Notes: generated by a model not told the origin, from the sequence alone. Counted from the first letter of the stretch, positions 55,540 to 64,000 are shown. The stretch: 64,000 nucleotides of DNA from Chitinophaga rhizosphaerae (GCF_003958645.1 NZ_RXLO01000003.1:682001-746000), one strand, 5' to 3'. A program made the numbers and translations.

Positions 55540-55555
55540 ACTGACTTTGGTCAGT
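55540..55555 (-). promoter_or_regulatory. Crp/Fnr-like operator of the second cytochrome operon
   Basis: ACTGACtttgGTCAGT is a perfect inverted repeat with a core TGAC-N4-GTCA at 55542-55553, 78 nt before the cytochrome start. It has the same half-sites as the site at 52274-52285 before ccoS. A TAGCTTTC box (plus 55489-55496) would put the site near minus 65. Confidence 0.5.
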
Positions 55556-55620
55556 TGAGCGGCAGGGAATGTTGTAATAGAAGGACATAATTGTGTAACG
55601 AGGTAGCCGCGGGGTTGGGG

Positions 55621-55628
55621 TACCTTTG
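55621..55628 (+). promoter_or_regulatory. minus-7 box of the small unit at 55.65 kb
   Basis: TACCTTTG matches TAnnTTTG exactly; no TTG is correctly spaced (one lies 27 nt upstream). Transcription would start near 55635, 19 nt before the ATG of the TGA-interrupted ORF. Confidence 0.5.
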
Positions 55629-55653
55629 CTTTATCATTCAAAATGCGCCATTT

Positions 55654-55932
55654 ATGGAATTGATTAAAAGTATATTCCGATTTATCGGTTCACTCTTTGT
55701 GAAGAAAAATTGTTGCAAGTGAAAATATTCCCGCGAACTGCAGCTCGAAGATGCGTTCGGTGAAAGTAATTTCGGCGTACATGCCTTTACGTTAGGATGC
55801 GCCCGCCCGCACGGCACTTTCTGGAAAACGAACGTGGCACCCGGCGCACAGGGAACGGCACATGTTACCAATTCGGCGCTTCGATGGACTGTAAGGAAAG
55901 AATCCGCCCCGCGATGCATAGATAAATATTAA
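55654..55932 (+). pseudogene. Small ORF interrupted by an in-frame TGA (22 + 69 codons)
   Basis: The ATG at 55654 opens a frame ending in KKNCCK, then TGA at 55720-55722. The same frame stays open for 69 more codons to TAA at 55930-55932 (start KYSRELQLEDAFGESNF). A minus-7 box lies 26 nt upstream of the ATG and a strong terminator follows at 55958, so it is a complete transcription unit. It may be a pseudogene by point mutation, a 22-aa amphipathic peptide with a 3' untranslated part, a readthrough product, or a small RNA. I recognise no family. Confidence 0.4.
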
Positions 55933-55957
55933 GGATTAAGTAATTGCATCAATTGTT

Positions 55958-55994
55958 AAAACCTGCGGGAAATACGCATTCCCCGCAGGTTTTT
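55958..55994 (+). terminator. Terminator of the small unit at 55.65 kb
   Basis: AAAACCTGCGGG pairs perfectly with CCCGCAGGTTTT around a 12-nt loop, followed by a further T. It closes the unit from 55635 to about 55995. Confidence 0.85.
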
Positions 55995-56082
55995 ACGCAT
56001 TATGGGGGAATCATACGATCATTGCAGCACGGTCTTTGCAATAATCATTACATTCGACACCAAATTCAATCGGATCCAAAGA

Positions 56083-57744
56083 ATGAGATACTGCAAGATC
56101 ATACCGGCGATGCTTTGCATCATGGCTATGGGCGCCGCCTGCGGGCAGAAGAAGGGGAAACCCCGTCAACAGGAAGTCGTAAAAAACGTTCAGCAACTCG
56201 ACGAAGTAGTGCCGCAGCAGATCGTGGAAAGACTGCAATATGTAGACGGGAATGACGGGCTGATGGAAGACAGTGTGATGGCGCTCAGCCCCGCCGCGCT
56301 GCATGCCGCGTACGACGGGCAGGGAGGAAAGGCGATATGGTCGAGCAACGGGAAGGCGATCCCCCAGGCCGACAGTCTTTTCCGCTGGATCAGGGACGCC
56401 CGGTTATACGGATTGAACCCCGCGCATTACCACGCCGCCGCTTTGCAGGAGGCGCAGGAACGGAGGAATACGGACAAGGAATCCCTCCGCGACGCGGCGC
56501 TCTGGGCGAAAACCGACGTCCTGCTCACGGACGCGTTTTTCAAACTGGCGAGTCATTTGCATTACGGCGTCATTCCCCGGGACAGTATTGCGTTGAGAAA
56601 GGATTCGATGTTGACGGACGATGTTCTCCATACGCTCCTCCGGGATGCCATTACGGGCAATCATATCAGTGAAATTTTGCAATCGCGCGAACCGCAACAT
56701 GAAGCCTACCGCCTGCTCAAGATCGGGCTGGCGGAATATGAATCCCGGTATAAAGATGTAATGTGGGATACGCTGCCTTCCGAATACACGGATACCGCCG
56801 CTTTCCGGCGCCAGCTGGCGGTGAGGCTCGCGCAAACGGGGCATCTCGATACGCTGGAGAACAACATCGGCGATACCGTGGCGCTGAAGAAAGCGGTCAA
56901 ACGGTTCCAGCAGGATATTAATTTATACCCGGACGGCGTGGCCGGCAAGCGGACCATACAGTACCTGAACCGCCAACCCGGCGACTGGATCGAGCAGGCC
57001 GGCATCAACCTCGACCGCTGGCGCAAAATGCCCGACACTTTACCGGCGCGCTACCTCATGGTGAATATCCCCGCATTCCGGTTGCAGGTGTGGGACGATT
57101 CGGCCGGCACCGTACTGGAATCCCGCGTGATCGTGGGAACGCCGCGCACGCGTACGCCGCAGCTCAGTTCCGTTATGACCAATTTCGTGCTGTATCCGTA
57201 CTGGCGCGTGCCCTACAGCATCGTGTTCAAGGAAATGTTGCCGCAGATCAAGAAGAACAGGCATTACCTCGTCGAAAAGAACCTGGAAGTGGTAGACCAT
57301 CACGGCAATATCATTTCCCCCGATTCCATCGACTGGCAAAAACTCAACAGGAATTACTTCCCTTATGTGTTGCGGCAAATGGATGGATTGGATAATTCGC
57401 TGGGCATCATGAAGTTCAACTTTGCCAACCGTTTCAGCGTATACCTGCACGACACCAATAACCGCAAGCTTTTCGCTAATTCCAACCGCGCCCTCAGCCA
57501 TGGTTGTGTGCGGGTACAGGCCTGGGACAGTCTGGCCATGTACCTCGTAAGCAGCGATCCCCGGCCGGAGATGGCAGACAGCGTGCGGGCGTGGCTCAGC
57601 CGGGAAGAACAGCGGACGTACGCGTTCCCGAAGCGGTTACCGATTTATATCCGGTACTTCTCTTCCGAGTACCGCGACGGGCGGCTGCGGTTTTATGAAG
57701 ACGTATATGGGGAAGACGCCCGCGTCCGGCAGTATCTCCGTTAA
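56083..57744 (+). CDS. Lipoprotein L,D-transpeptidase (YcbB/YkuD type)
   Basis: The 553-aa protein has a lipoprotein signal (MRYCKIIPAMLCIMAMGAAC). A helical N-terminal domain, a peptidoglycan-binding-like segment (VALKKAVKRFQQDINLYPDGVAGKRTIQYL) and a C-terminal YkuD domain follow. The catalytic HGC-type motif is SHGCVRVQ, with H473 and nucleophile C475. It makes 3-3 cross-links in peptidoglycan. The frame is open to 56002, but the lipoprotein signal fixes the start at 56083. Confidence 0.92.
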   Translation: MRYCKIIPAMLCIMAMGAACGQKKGKPRQQEVVKNVQQLDEVVPQQIVERLQYVDGNDGLMEDSVMALSPAALHAAYDGQGGKAIWSSNGKAIPQADSLFRWIRDARLYGLNPAHYHAAALQEAQERRNTDKESLRDAALWAKTDVLLTDAFFKLASHLHYGVIPRDSIALRKDSMLTDDVLHTLLRDAITGNHISEILQSREPQHEAYRLLKIGLAEYESRYKDVMWDTLPSEYTDTAAFRRQLAVRLAQTGHLDTLENNIGDTVALKKAVKRFQQDINLYPDGVAGKRTIQYLNRQPGDWIEQAGINLDRWRKMPDTLPARYLMVNIPAFRLQVWDDSAGTVLESRVIVGTPRTRTPQLSSVMTNFVLYPYWRVPYSIVFKEMLPQIKKNRHYLVEKNLEVVDHHGNIISPDSIDWQKLNRNYFPYVLRQMDGLDNSLGIMKFNFANRFSVYLHDTNNRKLFANSNRALSHGCVRVQAWDSLAMYLVSSDPRPEMADSVRAWLSREEQRTYAFPKRLPIYIRYFSSEYRDGRLRFYEDVYGEDARVRQYLR

Positions 57745-57834
57745 TACCATTCATTCCTCAAAAAGTACGATTCGCGAATCATGGCTTTTCACAGGGGCAT
57801 AAAGGGCGCACATTTGCCTGAAAAAAGGACCCCG

Positions 57835-60168
57835 ATGAAAATGATCTTCGCATTGTGCCTGTGTGTGCTTGCCGCCAGTAACCTCACGGCCCAAACGCTT
57901 CCCAAACAAACCGTGAAAGGCGTCATCACCGACAAATCCACCCATTTCCCGCTCCCCGGCGCCGCCGTTTCCATCCCGGCATTGGGCAAAGGCGTGGCTA
58001 CCAACGAAAAAGGAGAATTCCGCTTATCGGAAGTGCCCGTGGGCCGGCACAACATCCAGGTGAATATGATGGGATACGAGCCCATGATGTTGCAAATGGT
58101 GGAAGTGAACGCCGGCAAGGAAACCGTCCTCGAAATCCCCCTCACCGAAACCGTCATCACCCTCAAGGGCGCCGAAGTGACCGTGAAGCGCGGCGAAGGG
58201 CCGGTGAGCCCCCTGGCGCTGGCCAGTGCGCGGCAGCTCGATATCGGGGAAGGAATGCGGTATGCCGGTACGCGGAACGACCCCGCCCGCATGGCACAGA
58301 ACTTCGCCGGGGTTTCCGGCGCCAACGACGGCCGGAACGATATCATCATCCGCGGCAACTCACCCGCCGGCGTACTGTGGCGGGCGGAAGGCGTGGACAT
58401 TCCCAATCCCAACCACTTCAGCACTTTCGGCGCCACGGGCGGCCCGGTTACGATACTGAACACCAACACCCTGCGGACCTCCTCCTTTTTGACGGGCGCC
58501 TTCCCGGCGGATTATGGCAACGCTTTGGCCGGTGCCTTCGATCTGCGCCTGCGCAACGGGAACAAAGACCGGTACGAAATGCTGGCGCAGGTGGGCTTTA
58601 ACGGTTTCGAAGCCGCCGTGGAAGGGCCGGTCGGGAAACCCGGCGGCGCTTCGTTCCTCGTGGATTACCGGTACTCCCTCATCGCCGCGGTGCACGCGCT
58701 GGGGCTAAGCGTGGGCACCGGCGCCAGCATTCCCAAGTACCAGGACCTCACCATGAAAATCAATCTCCCCACCAAACGGGCCGGCACTTTCGGCGTGTTC
58801 GCGATGGGCGGTTTGTCCAACATCCACTTCATCCCCGGAGAAGATTCCACCGACCTTTACAACACCGGTAAATACGAAGTGCTGACGACCTCGAACACCG
58901 GCGTGGCAGGCCTGACGCACAGTTTCAACTTTTCGCCCAAAACATACGGCCGCGCTTTTGCCGCCATCTCGGCCGCGGAAAGTAAAATGGATAATTTCGA
59001 GAATAAAGACGAAATACGCGGCAAACGCCGGATGGACCTCGATTATAGCCTGATCCGCACCAGCTTCGGATACCGCCTCGATCATAAGTTCAATGCGCGG
59101 AACCAACTCAGCATCGGCGCTTCCGGTGAAAAAATGCAGCTCGATATGCGCAACCGCCGCATCAAAGATGGAGACGACGATCTCAGCGAAATGGTCAACG
59201 CCAGCAATGGCGCCTGGCTGGGAAAAGGCTGGATGAACTGGCAACACCGCGCCGGCAACGATTTTACGTTCAACGCCGGCGTCTACGGACAATATTTCGG
59301 GCTCAACGATGGATTTGTGGCCGAACCGCGGCTCAACATGAAATACGATCTGTCGAAAAAGCAGTCGCTCACCCTGGGCCTCGGCCTCCACAGCCAGTTG
59401 CAGCAGCTGGAAGTGTACTATAATGAAACCGGCGGAAGCCTCACCAACAAAGACCTCGCGCCCACGCGCGCCATGCACGCCGTGCTGGGGTACGACCTGC
59501 TGTTGGGCGAGCGCCTGCGCTTCAAGGCGGAAACGTATTACCAGCATATTTACGACGCGCCGGTGGAAAAGGCGCCTTCGTCGTTCAGCCTGCTGAATTA
59601 CGGAGCCGACTTCGGGTTCCCCGACAAACCGGACCTCTTCAACAACGGCACCGGCCGCAATTATGGACTGGAGCTGACGCTGGAGAAATTCCTGCATAAG
59701 GGGTTTTACTTCCTCTTCACCCAAAGCCTTTTCGATGCCAAATACCAGGGTAGCGACAAAACCTGGCGCAACACCGCCTTCAATGCGCAGTACGTCACCA
59801 ACTTCCTCATCGGCCGGGAATGGACGGTGAAGCCGGGTTTCAGTGTGGGTGCGGATAGCAAGGTGAGCGTAGCCGGCGGGCAATGGTACACGCCGTTCAA
59901 TGAACCGGCCACCGTGGAAAAAGCGTACGTGGTGTACCAGGAAGACAAAGCGTATTCGCTGCGGAACGATATGTATTTCCGCTGGGACCTGAAATTTTCC
60001 TTCACCTGGGAGCTCGGCCGCACCACTCAGAAATTCTTTATAGATTTACAGAACCTGACCAACAGGAAGAACATTTATACCCGCACGATCGACACTGAGA
60101 CCGGTGTGGTGAAGCAGGTGAACCAGATCGGGCTTTTCCCGAACGTTAACTACCAGTTTACCTTTTAA
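57835..60168 (+). CDS. TonB-dependent receptor with CarboxypepD-regulatory domain
   Basis: The 777-aa protein has a signal peptide (MKMIFALCLCVLAASNLTAQ) and a carboxypeptidase-regulatory-like domain (about 25-110). A plug domain (MAQNFAGVSGANDGRNDIIIRGNSPAGVLWRAEGVDIPNPNHF) and a beta-barrel ending NVNYQFTF follow. It resembles the CirA-like branch rather than SusC and has no SusD partner. The LytS-type kinase starts 18 nt after its stop, so the receptor and two-component genes probably form one operon. The ligand is unknown. Confidence 0.9.
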   Translation: MKMIFALCLCVLAASNLTAQTLPKQTVKGVITDKSTHFPLPGAAVSIPALGKGVATNEKGEFRLSEVPVGRHNIQVNMMGYEPMMLQMVEVNAGKETVLEIPLTETVITLKGAEVTVKRGEGPVSPLALASARQLDIGEGMRYAGTRNDPARMAQNFAGVSGANDGRNDIIIRGNSPAGVLWRAEGVDIPNPNHFSTFGATGGPVTILNTNTLRTSSFLTGAFPADYGNALAGAFDLRLRNGNKDRYEMLAQVGFNGFEAAVEGPVGKPGGASFLVDYRYSLIAAVHALGLSVGTGASIPKYQDLTMKINLPTKRAGTFGVFAMGGLSNIHFIPGEDSTDLYNTGKYEVLTTSNTGVAGLTHSFNFSPKTYGRAFAAISAAESKMDNFENKDEIRGKRRMDLDYSLIRTSFGYRLDHKFNARNQLSIGASGEKMQLDMRNRRIKDGDDDLSEMVNASNGAWLGKGWMNWQHRAGNDFTFNAGVYGQYFGLNDGFVAEPRLNMKYDLSKKQSLTLGLGLHSQLQQLEVYYNETGGSLTNKDLAPTRAMHAVLGYDLLLGERLRFKAETYYQHIYDAPVEKAPSSFSLLNYGADFGFPDKPDLFNNGTGRNYGLELTLEKFLHKGFYFLFTQSLFDAKYQGSDKTWRNTAFNAQYVTNFLIGREWTVKPGFSVGADSKVSVAGGQWYTPFNEPATVEKAYVVYQEDKAYSLRNDMYFRWDLKFSFTWELGRTTQKFFIDLQNLTNRKNIYTRTIDTETGVVKQVNQIGLFPNVNYQFTF

Positions 60169-60186
60169 AGCAAACAGACGAGGCTT

Positions 60187-61212
60187 ATGCGCAACAACGA
60201 AACGGCGCTCGGATTCAACGATAAATGGTTTGTGCTGCTGGGTATCCCGGTGCTGGGGTTCCTCACGCCGATCATGTACTTCGGCGTCAGGTTCACCCGC
60301 GAGCCGCGGTACACCTGGCTGGCTTTCGCCTTCTCCGTGGCCATCACGGCGCTGTTCTGGCTCGGAAACCGCTGGATCATCATCCGCACGCGCCGGAAAT
60401 ACCCGCTGCTGGCCCAGGCGCCGAAACGGATCGCTATTATGGTTTTGCTGATGTTCGCATTCACATTCGCCGTATCGAATTTCAACGGGATCACGCCGCC
60501 TTTGTGGTCAGCCGTACTGTTGCCCTATCCAGATCTGAACATCGTGGGAATGGTCAATACCCTTATTATCGCCGGTATCTACGAAGTGATCTGGTACCAG
60601 GCGCAGCTACGCCTGTCGATGCAGGGCCAGGAAGATCTGCGCAACGAAAGCCTGCAGGCGCAGATCAGGGCGCTGAAAACGCAGGTAGACCCGCATTTTC
60701 TTTTCAATAACCTCAATACCCTCAGCTCGGTCGTGCACAGCGATCCCGACAAGGCGGAACATTTCATCCAGCAACTATCCAAACTCTACCGCCATATGCT
60801 CGAAGTGCAGGATACGACGCTGGTGACAGTGAAGGAAGAACTGGGCCTGCTGGATGCGTACGTCTATCTCCTCAAAACCCGCTTCGGCGACAATCTCCGG
60901 GTCACGATCGATGTTCCTCCCGCTTGCCACGACCGGCGCATCATCCCGTTCGCACTGCAGATCGTGGTGGAAAACGCCATGAAACATAACGTGGTGTCGG
61001 CAGCGCGGCCGTTGAACGTGAAGATAGAAGTGGTGCAGGACAAGATCGTGGTGACGAACAACCTCCAGCGCAAAATGCATGCGGTGCCGTCTACCGGCAA
61101 AGGACTGGAAAACATCAACTCCCGGGTGCGCCTGTTGCGCGAGCAGGAGGTGGAATCCGTGGTGACGGCCGATCATTTCATCGTTTTACTCCCCCTATTT
61201 CCTGCAACATGA
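60187..61212 (+). CDS. LytS-type sensor histidine kinase
   Basis: The 341-aa kinase has four membrane helices (about 15-135) and no separate periplasmic domain. The His_kinase domain has H170 in VDPHFLFNNLNTLSSV, followed by an HATPase region (PFALQIVVENAMKHNVV; GKGLENINSRVRLL). It overlaps the response regulator gene by 4 nt, a strong sign of a cognate pair. Confidence 0.93.
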   Translation: MRNNETALGFNDKWFVLLGIPVLGFLTPIMYFGVRFTREPRYTWLAFAFSVAITALFWLGNRWIIIRTRRKYPLLAQAPKRIAIMVLLMFAFTFAVSNFNGITPPLWSAVLLPYPDLNIVGMVNTLIIAGIYEVIWYQAQLRLSMQGQEDLRNESLQAQIRALKTQVDPHFLFNNLNTLSSVVHSDPDKAEHFIQQLSKLYRHMLEVQDTTLVTVKEELGLLDAYVYLLKTRFGDNLRVTIDVPPACHDRRIIPFALQIVVENAMKHNVVSAARPLNVKIEVVQDKIVVTNNLQRKMHAVPSTGKGLENINSRVRLLREQEVESVVTADHFIVLLPLFPAT

Positions 61213-61976
61213 TCAAGGTGGTCATCATAGAAGACGAGGCCCCCGCGGCCAATAAGCTCAAAACGTTGCTGAAGCGCCACAGCGAAGAAGTGGAAGTGCT
61301 CGCGGTGCTCGACAGTGTGGAGGAGTCCGTCAAATGGTTCCGCCATTTCCCTGCGCCCGACCTTATATTCATGGACGTTCAGCTGGCAGACGGCCTCAGT
61401 CTCGAAATCTTCCAACAGGCGGGCCTCAACGCACCCGTGATCTTTACCACGGCCTACGACCAGTACATGCTCCAGGCCTTCCGCAACAACGGGATCGAGT
61501 ATCTCCTCAAACCGCTCGACGAGGCCGAATTGCGCCAGGCGCTCGCCAAATTCCGGCAATTCTGCCGGCCGAAGCAGGAGGCGGGAGGATGGGAAGACAA
61601 GATCCACCAGCTGCTGCAATACGTGCAGCCGTCGGGCCACAAGGAGCGCTTTCTCGTGAAAAGCGGGCAACAGTTGTATTACGTGAACACGGCCGACCTG
61701 GCCTGCCTTTATGCCGACGGCAAACTCGTTTACGCCCTCGATTTCGCAGGGAAGAAGCATGTGATGGAAGACAATCTCGCGACCATAGAGCAGCAACTGC
61801 CGGCGCGGGAATTCTACCGGGTGAGCCGTCACCTCGTGGTACATGTGAAAAGCGTGCGCCGGGTGCATCCCTGGTTCAGCGGCCGACTGAAGCTCGACCT
61901 GGAGCCTTCGCCGGCGGTGGACCTGGAAGTGAGCCGCGACCGGGTGGCGGGGTTTAAGGACTGGTTGGGGAAATAA
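61209..61976 (+). CDS. LytTR-family response regulator
   Basis: The 255-aa regulator has a CheY receiver domain with acidic EDE at 8-10, phosphoacceptor D56 (LIFMDVQLADG) and the conserved KPL of the C-terminal face. A LytTR DNA-binding domain follows from about residue 145 (HKERFLVKSGQQLYYVNTADLACLYADGKLVYAL; FYRVSRHLVVHVKSV). It is the cognate partner of the overlapping kinase and may regulate the TonB receptor upstream. Confidence 0.94.
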   Translation: MIKVVIIEDEAPAANKLKTLLKRHSEEVEVLAVLDSVEESVKWFRHFPAPDLIFMDVQLADGLSLEIFQQAGLNAPVIFTTAYDQYMLQAFRNNGIEYLLKPLDEAELRQALAKFRQFCRPKQEAGGWEDKIHQLLQYVQPSGHKERFLVKSGQQLYYVNTADLACLYADGKLVYALDFAGKKHVMEDNLATIEQQLPAREFYRVSRHLVVHVKSVRRVHPWFSGRLKLDLEPSPAVDLEVSRDRVAGFKDWLGK

Positions 61977-61999
61977 GTTTTTGGTTTGCCGTACAACGA

Positions 62000-62035
62000 A
62001 AAAGGGCTGCCGGAGAAATCCGGTCAGCCCTTTAT
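62000..62035. terminator. Bidirectional terminator between the LytTR and TlpA genes
   Basis: AAAGGGCTG and CAGCCCTTT, with an inner CCGGA/TCCGG pairing, form a stem. It is preceded by an A-run and followed by TTTATAA, so it can serve both converging genes. Confidence 0.8.
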
Positions 62036-62053
62036 AATTCAACTGTGGTACGC

Positions 62054-63184
62054 TTATTTGATCACTTCCGCGAGTTTGGCGGCGAGTGCATCGCCACGGA
62101 GGTTCTTGGCGATGATTTTGCCTTGCGGGTCGAGCAGGAAGTTCTGCGGGATGGCGCGCACGGCGTAGAGGGCGGCGGCTTCGTTTTTCCAGAATTTCAG
62201 GTCGGAAACCTGCGTCCAGGTGAGGCCGTCGTCAGCGATCGCTTTCAGCCATTTGTCTTTTGCATTGGGCTGGTCGAGGGAAACGCCGAGAATGGTGAAG
62301 TTTTTGTCTTTGAATTCGTTGTACGCTTTCACGACGTGGGGGTTTTCTGCACGGCAGGGGCCGCACCAGGAAGCCCAGAAGTCGATCAGCACGTATTTAC
62401 CGCGGAAAGACGCCAGGGAAACGGGTTTCCCTTCGGTATCGTTTTGTGTGAAATCGGGAGCGGTGGCGCCGATGGAAACGGCTTTCACTTTTTCGAGCAT
62501 GTCTGCGTAAGCCTTGCCGTCTGCGCTGGATTGCACAGCGGGGGCCAGTTTTGCGAACATGGGCTGGATGGTGCCGTAGTCGGGCGCGGAGCCGGCGAAC
62601 TGTTTCAGGGCTTCGAGGCCGGGGAGGGTTTTAGTATGCGTTTCCGCGAATTTCTTCATGATCGCATCTTCATCTTCGCCGATCTGTTTGCTTTCGGCCA
62701 TGATGGCAGACATCCATACGGAATCTTTCTTCTGCTCGTCGGTAGAGCCGTAGTATTTGGCCATGAGGGCTTTGTTCCTGTCCATCACGGGTTTCATCTG
62801 GGCTTCCAGGGCCACCTGGTCCGAAGTGTGCACGCCGCCTTTCACGGTAGCGTTTTTCAGGGAATCCGCGCTCTTGATGTTCACGGTGCCGGGCTCCAGG
62901 TAAATCTTTACCGATTCGCCGTTACGGGAAGAGCGGGGGGCGTTCGGGCCGTAATCCATTACCACGGTAGCTTTGGTGATACCGGCAACGGAGCCGCTGA
63001 AGGAGAATTCACCGTTTTTCAGCGTGGAGGAATCTTTCTTCTGATCGCCGTCTACGGTGTAAATAAGATAAGCCTGGGTGGGGGCGTTATGGCTGCCGAC
63101 CTTGCCTTTTACGGCGTATTTGGTTTGGGCATGTACGAGCGCCGGCAGGAGGAGCACTGCAGGCAGGATCTGTAATCTTTTCAT
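62054..63184 (-). CDS. TlpA-family thiol-disulfide oxidoreductase with DUF4369 domain
   Basis: The 376-aa exported protein has a signal peptide (MKRLQILPAVLLLPALVHAQ) and an N-terminal DUF4369-like beta domain (about 22-120). A helical linker and a C-terminal thioredoxin fold with WCGPC at 273-277 (C274, C277) follow; the cis-Pro lies in RAIPQNF. Such proteins are common in Bacteroidota and keep periplasmic Cys reduced, for example for cytochrome maturation. It is monocistronic. Confidence 0.92.
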   Translation of the reverse strand: MKRLQILPAVLLLPALVHAQTKYAVKGKVGSHNAPTQAYLIYTVDGDQKKDSSTLKNGEFSFSGSVAGITKATVVMDYGPNAPRSSRNGESVKIYLEPGTVNIKSADSLKNATVKGGVHTSDQVALEAQMKPVMDRNKALMAKYYGSTDEQKKDSVWMSAIMAESKQIGEDEDAIMKKFAETHTKTLPGLEALKQFAGSAPDYGTIQPMFAKLAPAVQSSADGKAYADMLEKVKAVSIGATAPDFTQNDTEGKPVSLASFRGKYVLIDFWASWCGPCRAENPHVVKAYNEFKDKNFTILGVSLDQPNAKDKWLKAIADDGLTWTQVSDLKFWKNEAAALYAVRAIPQNFLLDPQGKIIAKNLRGDALAAKLAEVIK

Positions 63185-63263
63185 TTGATTGGTTTGATTT
63201 TACGTCCTAAAAATAGGGAAAGAATTCGGTTGCCAGGTTGCCGTTTGTCACAAAATACAGGGC

Positions 63264-64000
63264 TTATCCACCCCTTTGCTGCCGGTAGTGGTTGGGGGAT
63301 ATGCCCATCAGCCGGGTAAAAAACCGCGAAAAATAGTACGGGTCGCTCATGCCCACGCTCGCCGCCACTTCCTTGATCCGCATATCGCTATACAACAGCA
63401 GTTCACAGGCCTTCTGCACCTTCAGGTTGTTGAAATACTCGATGGGCGTATAGCCCGTCTTCTTTTTGAACTGGTGCACGAAATGGGAAACGGACAGGTT
63501 CGCCTCCTCCGCCAGCTGCTGCAGCGTGAGCTGACCGCCGATCTGCAATTTCATTTGCCGGGTAGCCGTTGCCACGATCTCCCGGCTGTTGCCCGTTGTA
63601 TCGGGGGTGAACCGTTCCGGGAAAAGAAGGGAGGCCAGGAATTGGCCGAAACAGAGATTGGCATACAGGATGTTATCCAGGTCGTACCCGCTCTCCAGCT
63701 GCCGGTAAATAGACCCAAACAGCGCGATGCGCTGGTCTAGCCAGGGAACGGCGCTCTTCAGCGACGCGGTCTTGTGCTCCAGCGTGCGGGCCACGGCGTC
63801 AGAAGCGCTTCCCACAAAATGGACCCAGTAAATCGTCCAGGGATCGTCTTCATCCGCACGGTAGATATGGGCCGTTTTCCGGGGTATGACGAAAAAGTCG
63901 CCGGCGCCGATGGCAAACGTCTGCCGGTTGAACCGGGCACTGCCCCGGCCGTCAACACAATAAATAAGGATATGCTGGTCTACCCCTTCCGGCCGCACGC
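63264..64000 (-). CDS. AraC-family transcription regulator (5' end outside window)
   Basis: The frame stays open to the end of the window, so the N-terminus is missing. The visible part has a cupin-like AraC ligand-binding domain (DQHILIYCVDGRGSARF, FFVIPRKTAHIY, WTIYWVHFVG). The C-terminal double helix-turn-helix contains LTLQQLAEEANLSVSHFVHQFKKKTGYTPIEYFNNLKVQKACELLL and IKEVAASVGMSDPYYFSRFFTRLMGISPNHYR. This is the pattern of regulators of sugar-use genes. The target is not visible here. Confidence 0.92.
   Translation of the reverse strand, partial: VRPEGVDQHILIYCVDGRGSARFNRQTFAIGAGDFFVIPRKTAHIYRADEDDPWTIYWVHFVGSASDAVARTLEHKTASLKSAVPWLDQRIALFGSIYRQLESGYDLDNILYANLCFGQFLASLLFPERFTPDTTGNSREIVATATRQMKLQIGGQLTLQQLAEEANLSVSHFVHQFKKKTGYTPIEYFNNLKVQKACELLLYSDMRIKEVAASVGMSDPYYFSRFFTRLMGISPNHYRQQRGG

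Noticed and set aside
55638..55919. 93-residue minus-strand ORF opposite the TGA-interrupted unit
   Set aside because: No promoter or terminator in that orientation, and no recognisable protein features; the plus-strand signals fit better.
55654..55932. Selenoprotein with selenocysteine at the TGA
   Set aside because: Selenocysteine use is uncommon in this group, no SECIS-like hairpin was evident after the TGA, and no family was recognised. It is kept only as one option.

Overview
The window looks like a chromosomal segment of a GC-rich Bacteroidota, most likely Chitinophagaceae (Chitinophaga-like). The evidence is a SusC/SusD pair, a PorW/SprE-type gliding/type IX secretion TPR protein, a fused cbb3 oxidase CcoNO, a six-repeat S1 protein, a Porin_10 family porin, and repeated Bacteroidota-type promoters (TTG, 19-20 nt, TAnnTTTG). 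No rRNA, tRNA, CRISPR array or insertion sequence was recognised.

Layout. 1-8.3 kb: end of a LytTR regulator, a candidate small RNA, ispH, a DUF3472 protein, a hybrid histidine kinase, a rhomboid protease and rpsA. 8.5-16.2 kb: a SusC/SusD pair and a siderophore-type TonB receptor. 16.2-21.3 kb: a HAD phosphatase, then a sulfite reductase-siroheme operon (reductase, cobA, precorrin-2 dehydrogenase). 21.4-26.9 kb: thioesterase, pyrG, yidC and an M28 peptidase. 27-28.2 kb: a Panacea-type toxin-antitoxin candidate. 28.2-36.1 kb: PBP1A, PorW/SprE, a membrane anchor lacking its usual peptidase domain, bactofilin, two AtpZ/AtpI-like proteins and a SprT-like protein. 36.2-42.3 kb: OsmC, DUF4407, sucC, purine nucleoside phosphorylase and a porin. 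42.3-44.7 kb: a small metal (probably copper) module ending in an HMA-AraC fusion regulator. 44.7-55.5 kb: the cbb3 oxidase structural and assembly cluster with hemN and the copper ATPase CcoI. 55.6-64 kb: a small transcription unit with a TGA-interrupted ORF, an L,D-transpeptidase, a TonB receptor with a LytS/LytTR pair, a TlpA-like thioredoxin and a partial AraC regulator.

The most striking observation lies upstream of the sulfite reductase gene. A perfect promoter is followed by a 23-codon ORF rich in Cys and Met. Its stop codon sits directly before a GGAGGC segment that can pair with a downstream GCCTCC, and that same GCCTCC forms the 5' arm of an intrinsic terminator. This is the architecture of a trp-type translation-coupled attenuator, here apparently sensing cysteine (or methionine) supply, and I know of no description of it in Bacteroidota. 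Other leads are a shared TGAC-N4-GTCA operator before two cytochrome oxidase operons, a promoter-terminator small RNA near 0.6 kb, a structured pyrG leader, and the TGA-interrupted small gene at 55.7 kb.

Motif positions were read by eye. Functions come from recognising protein families, with no database search.
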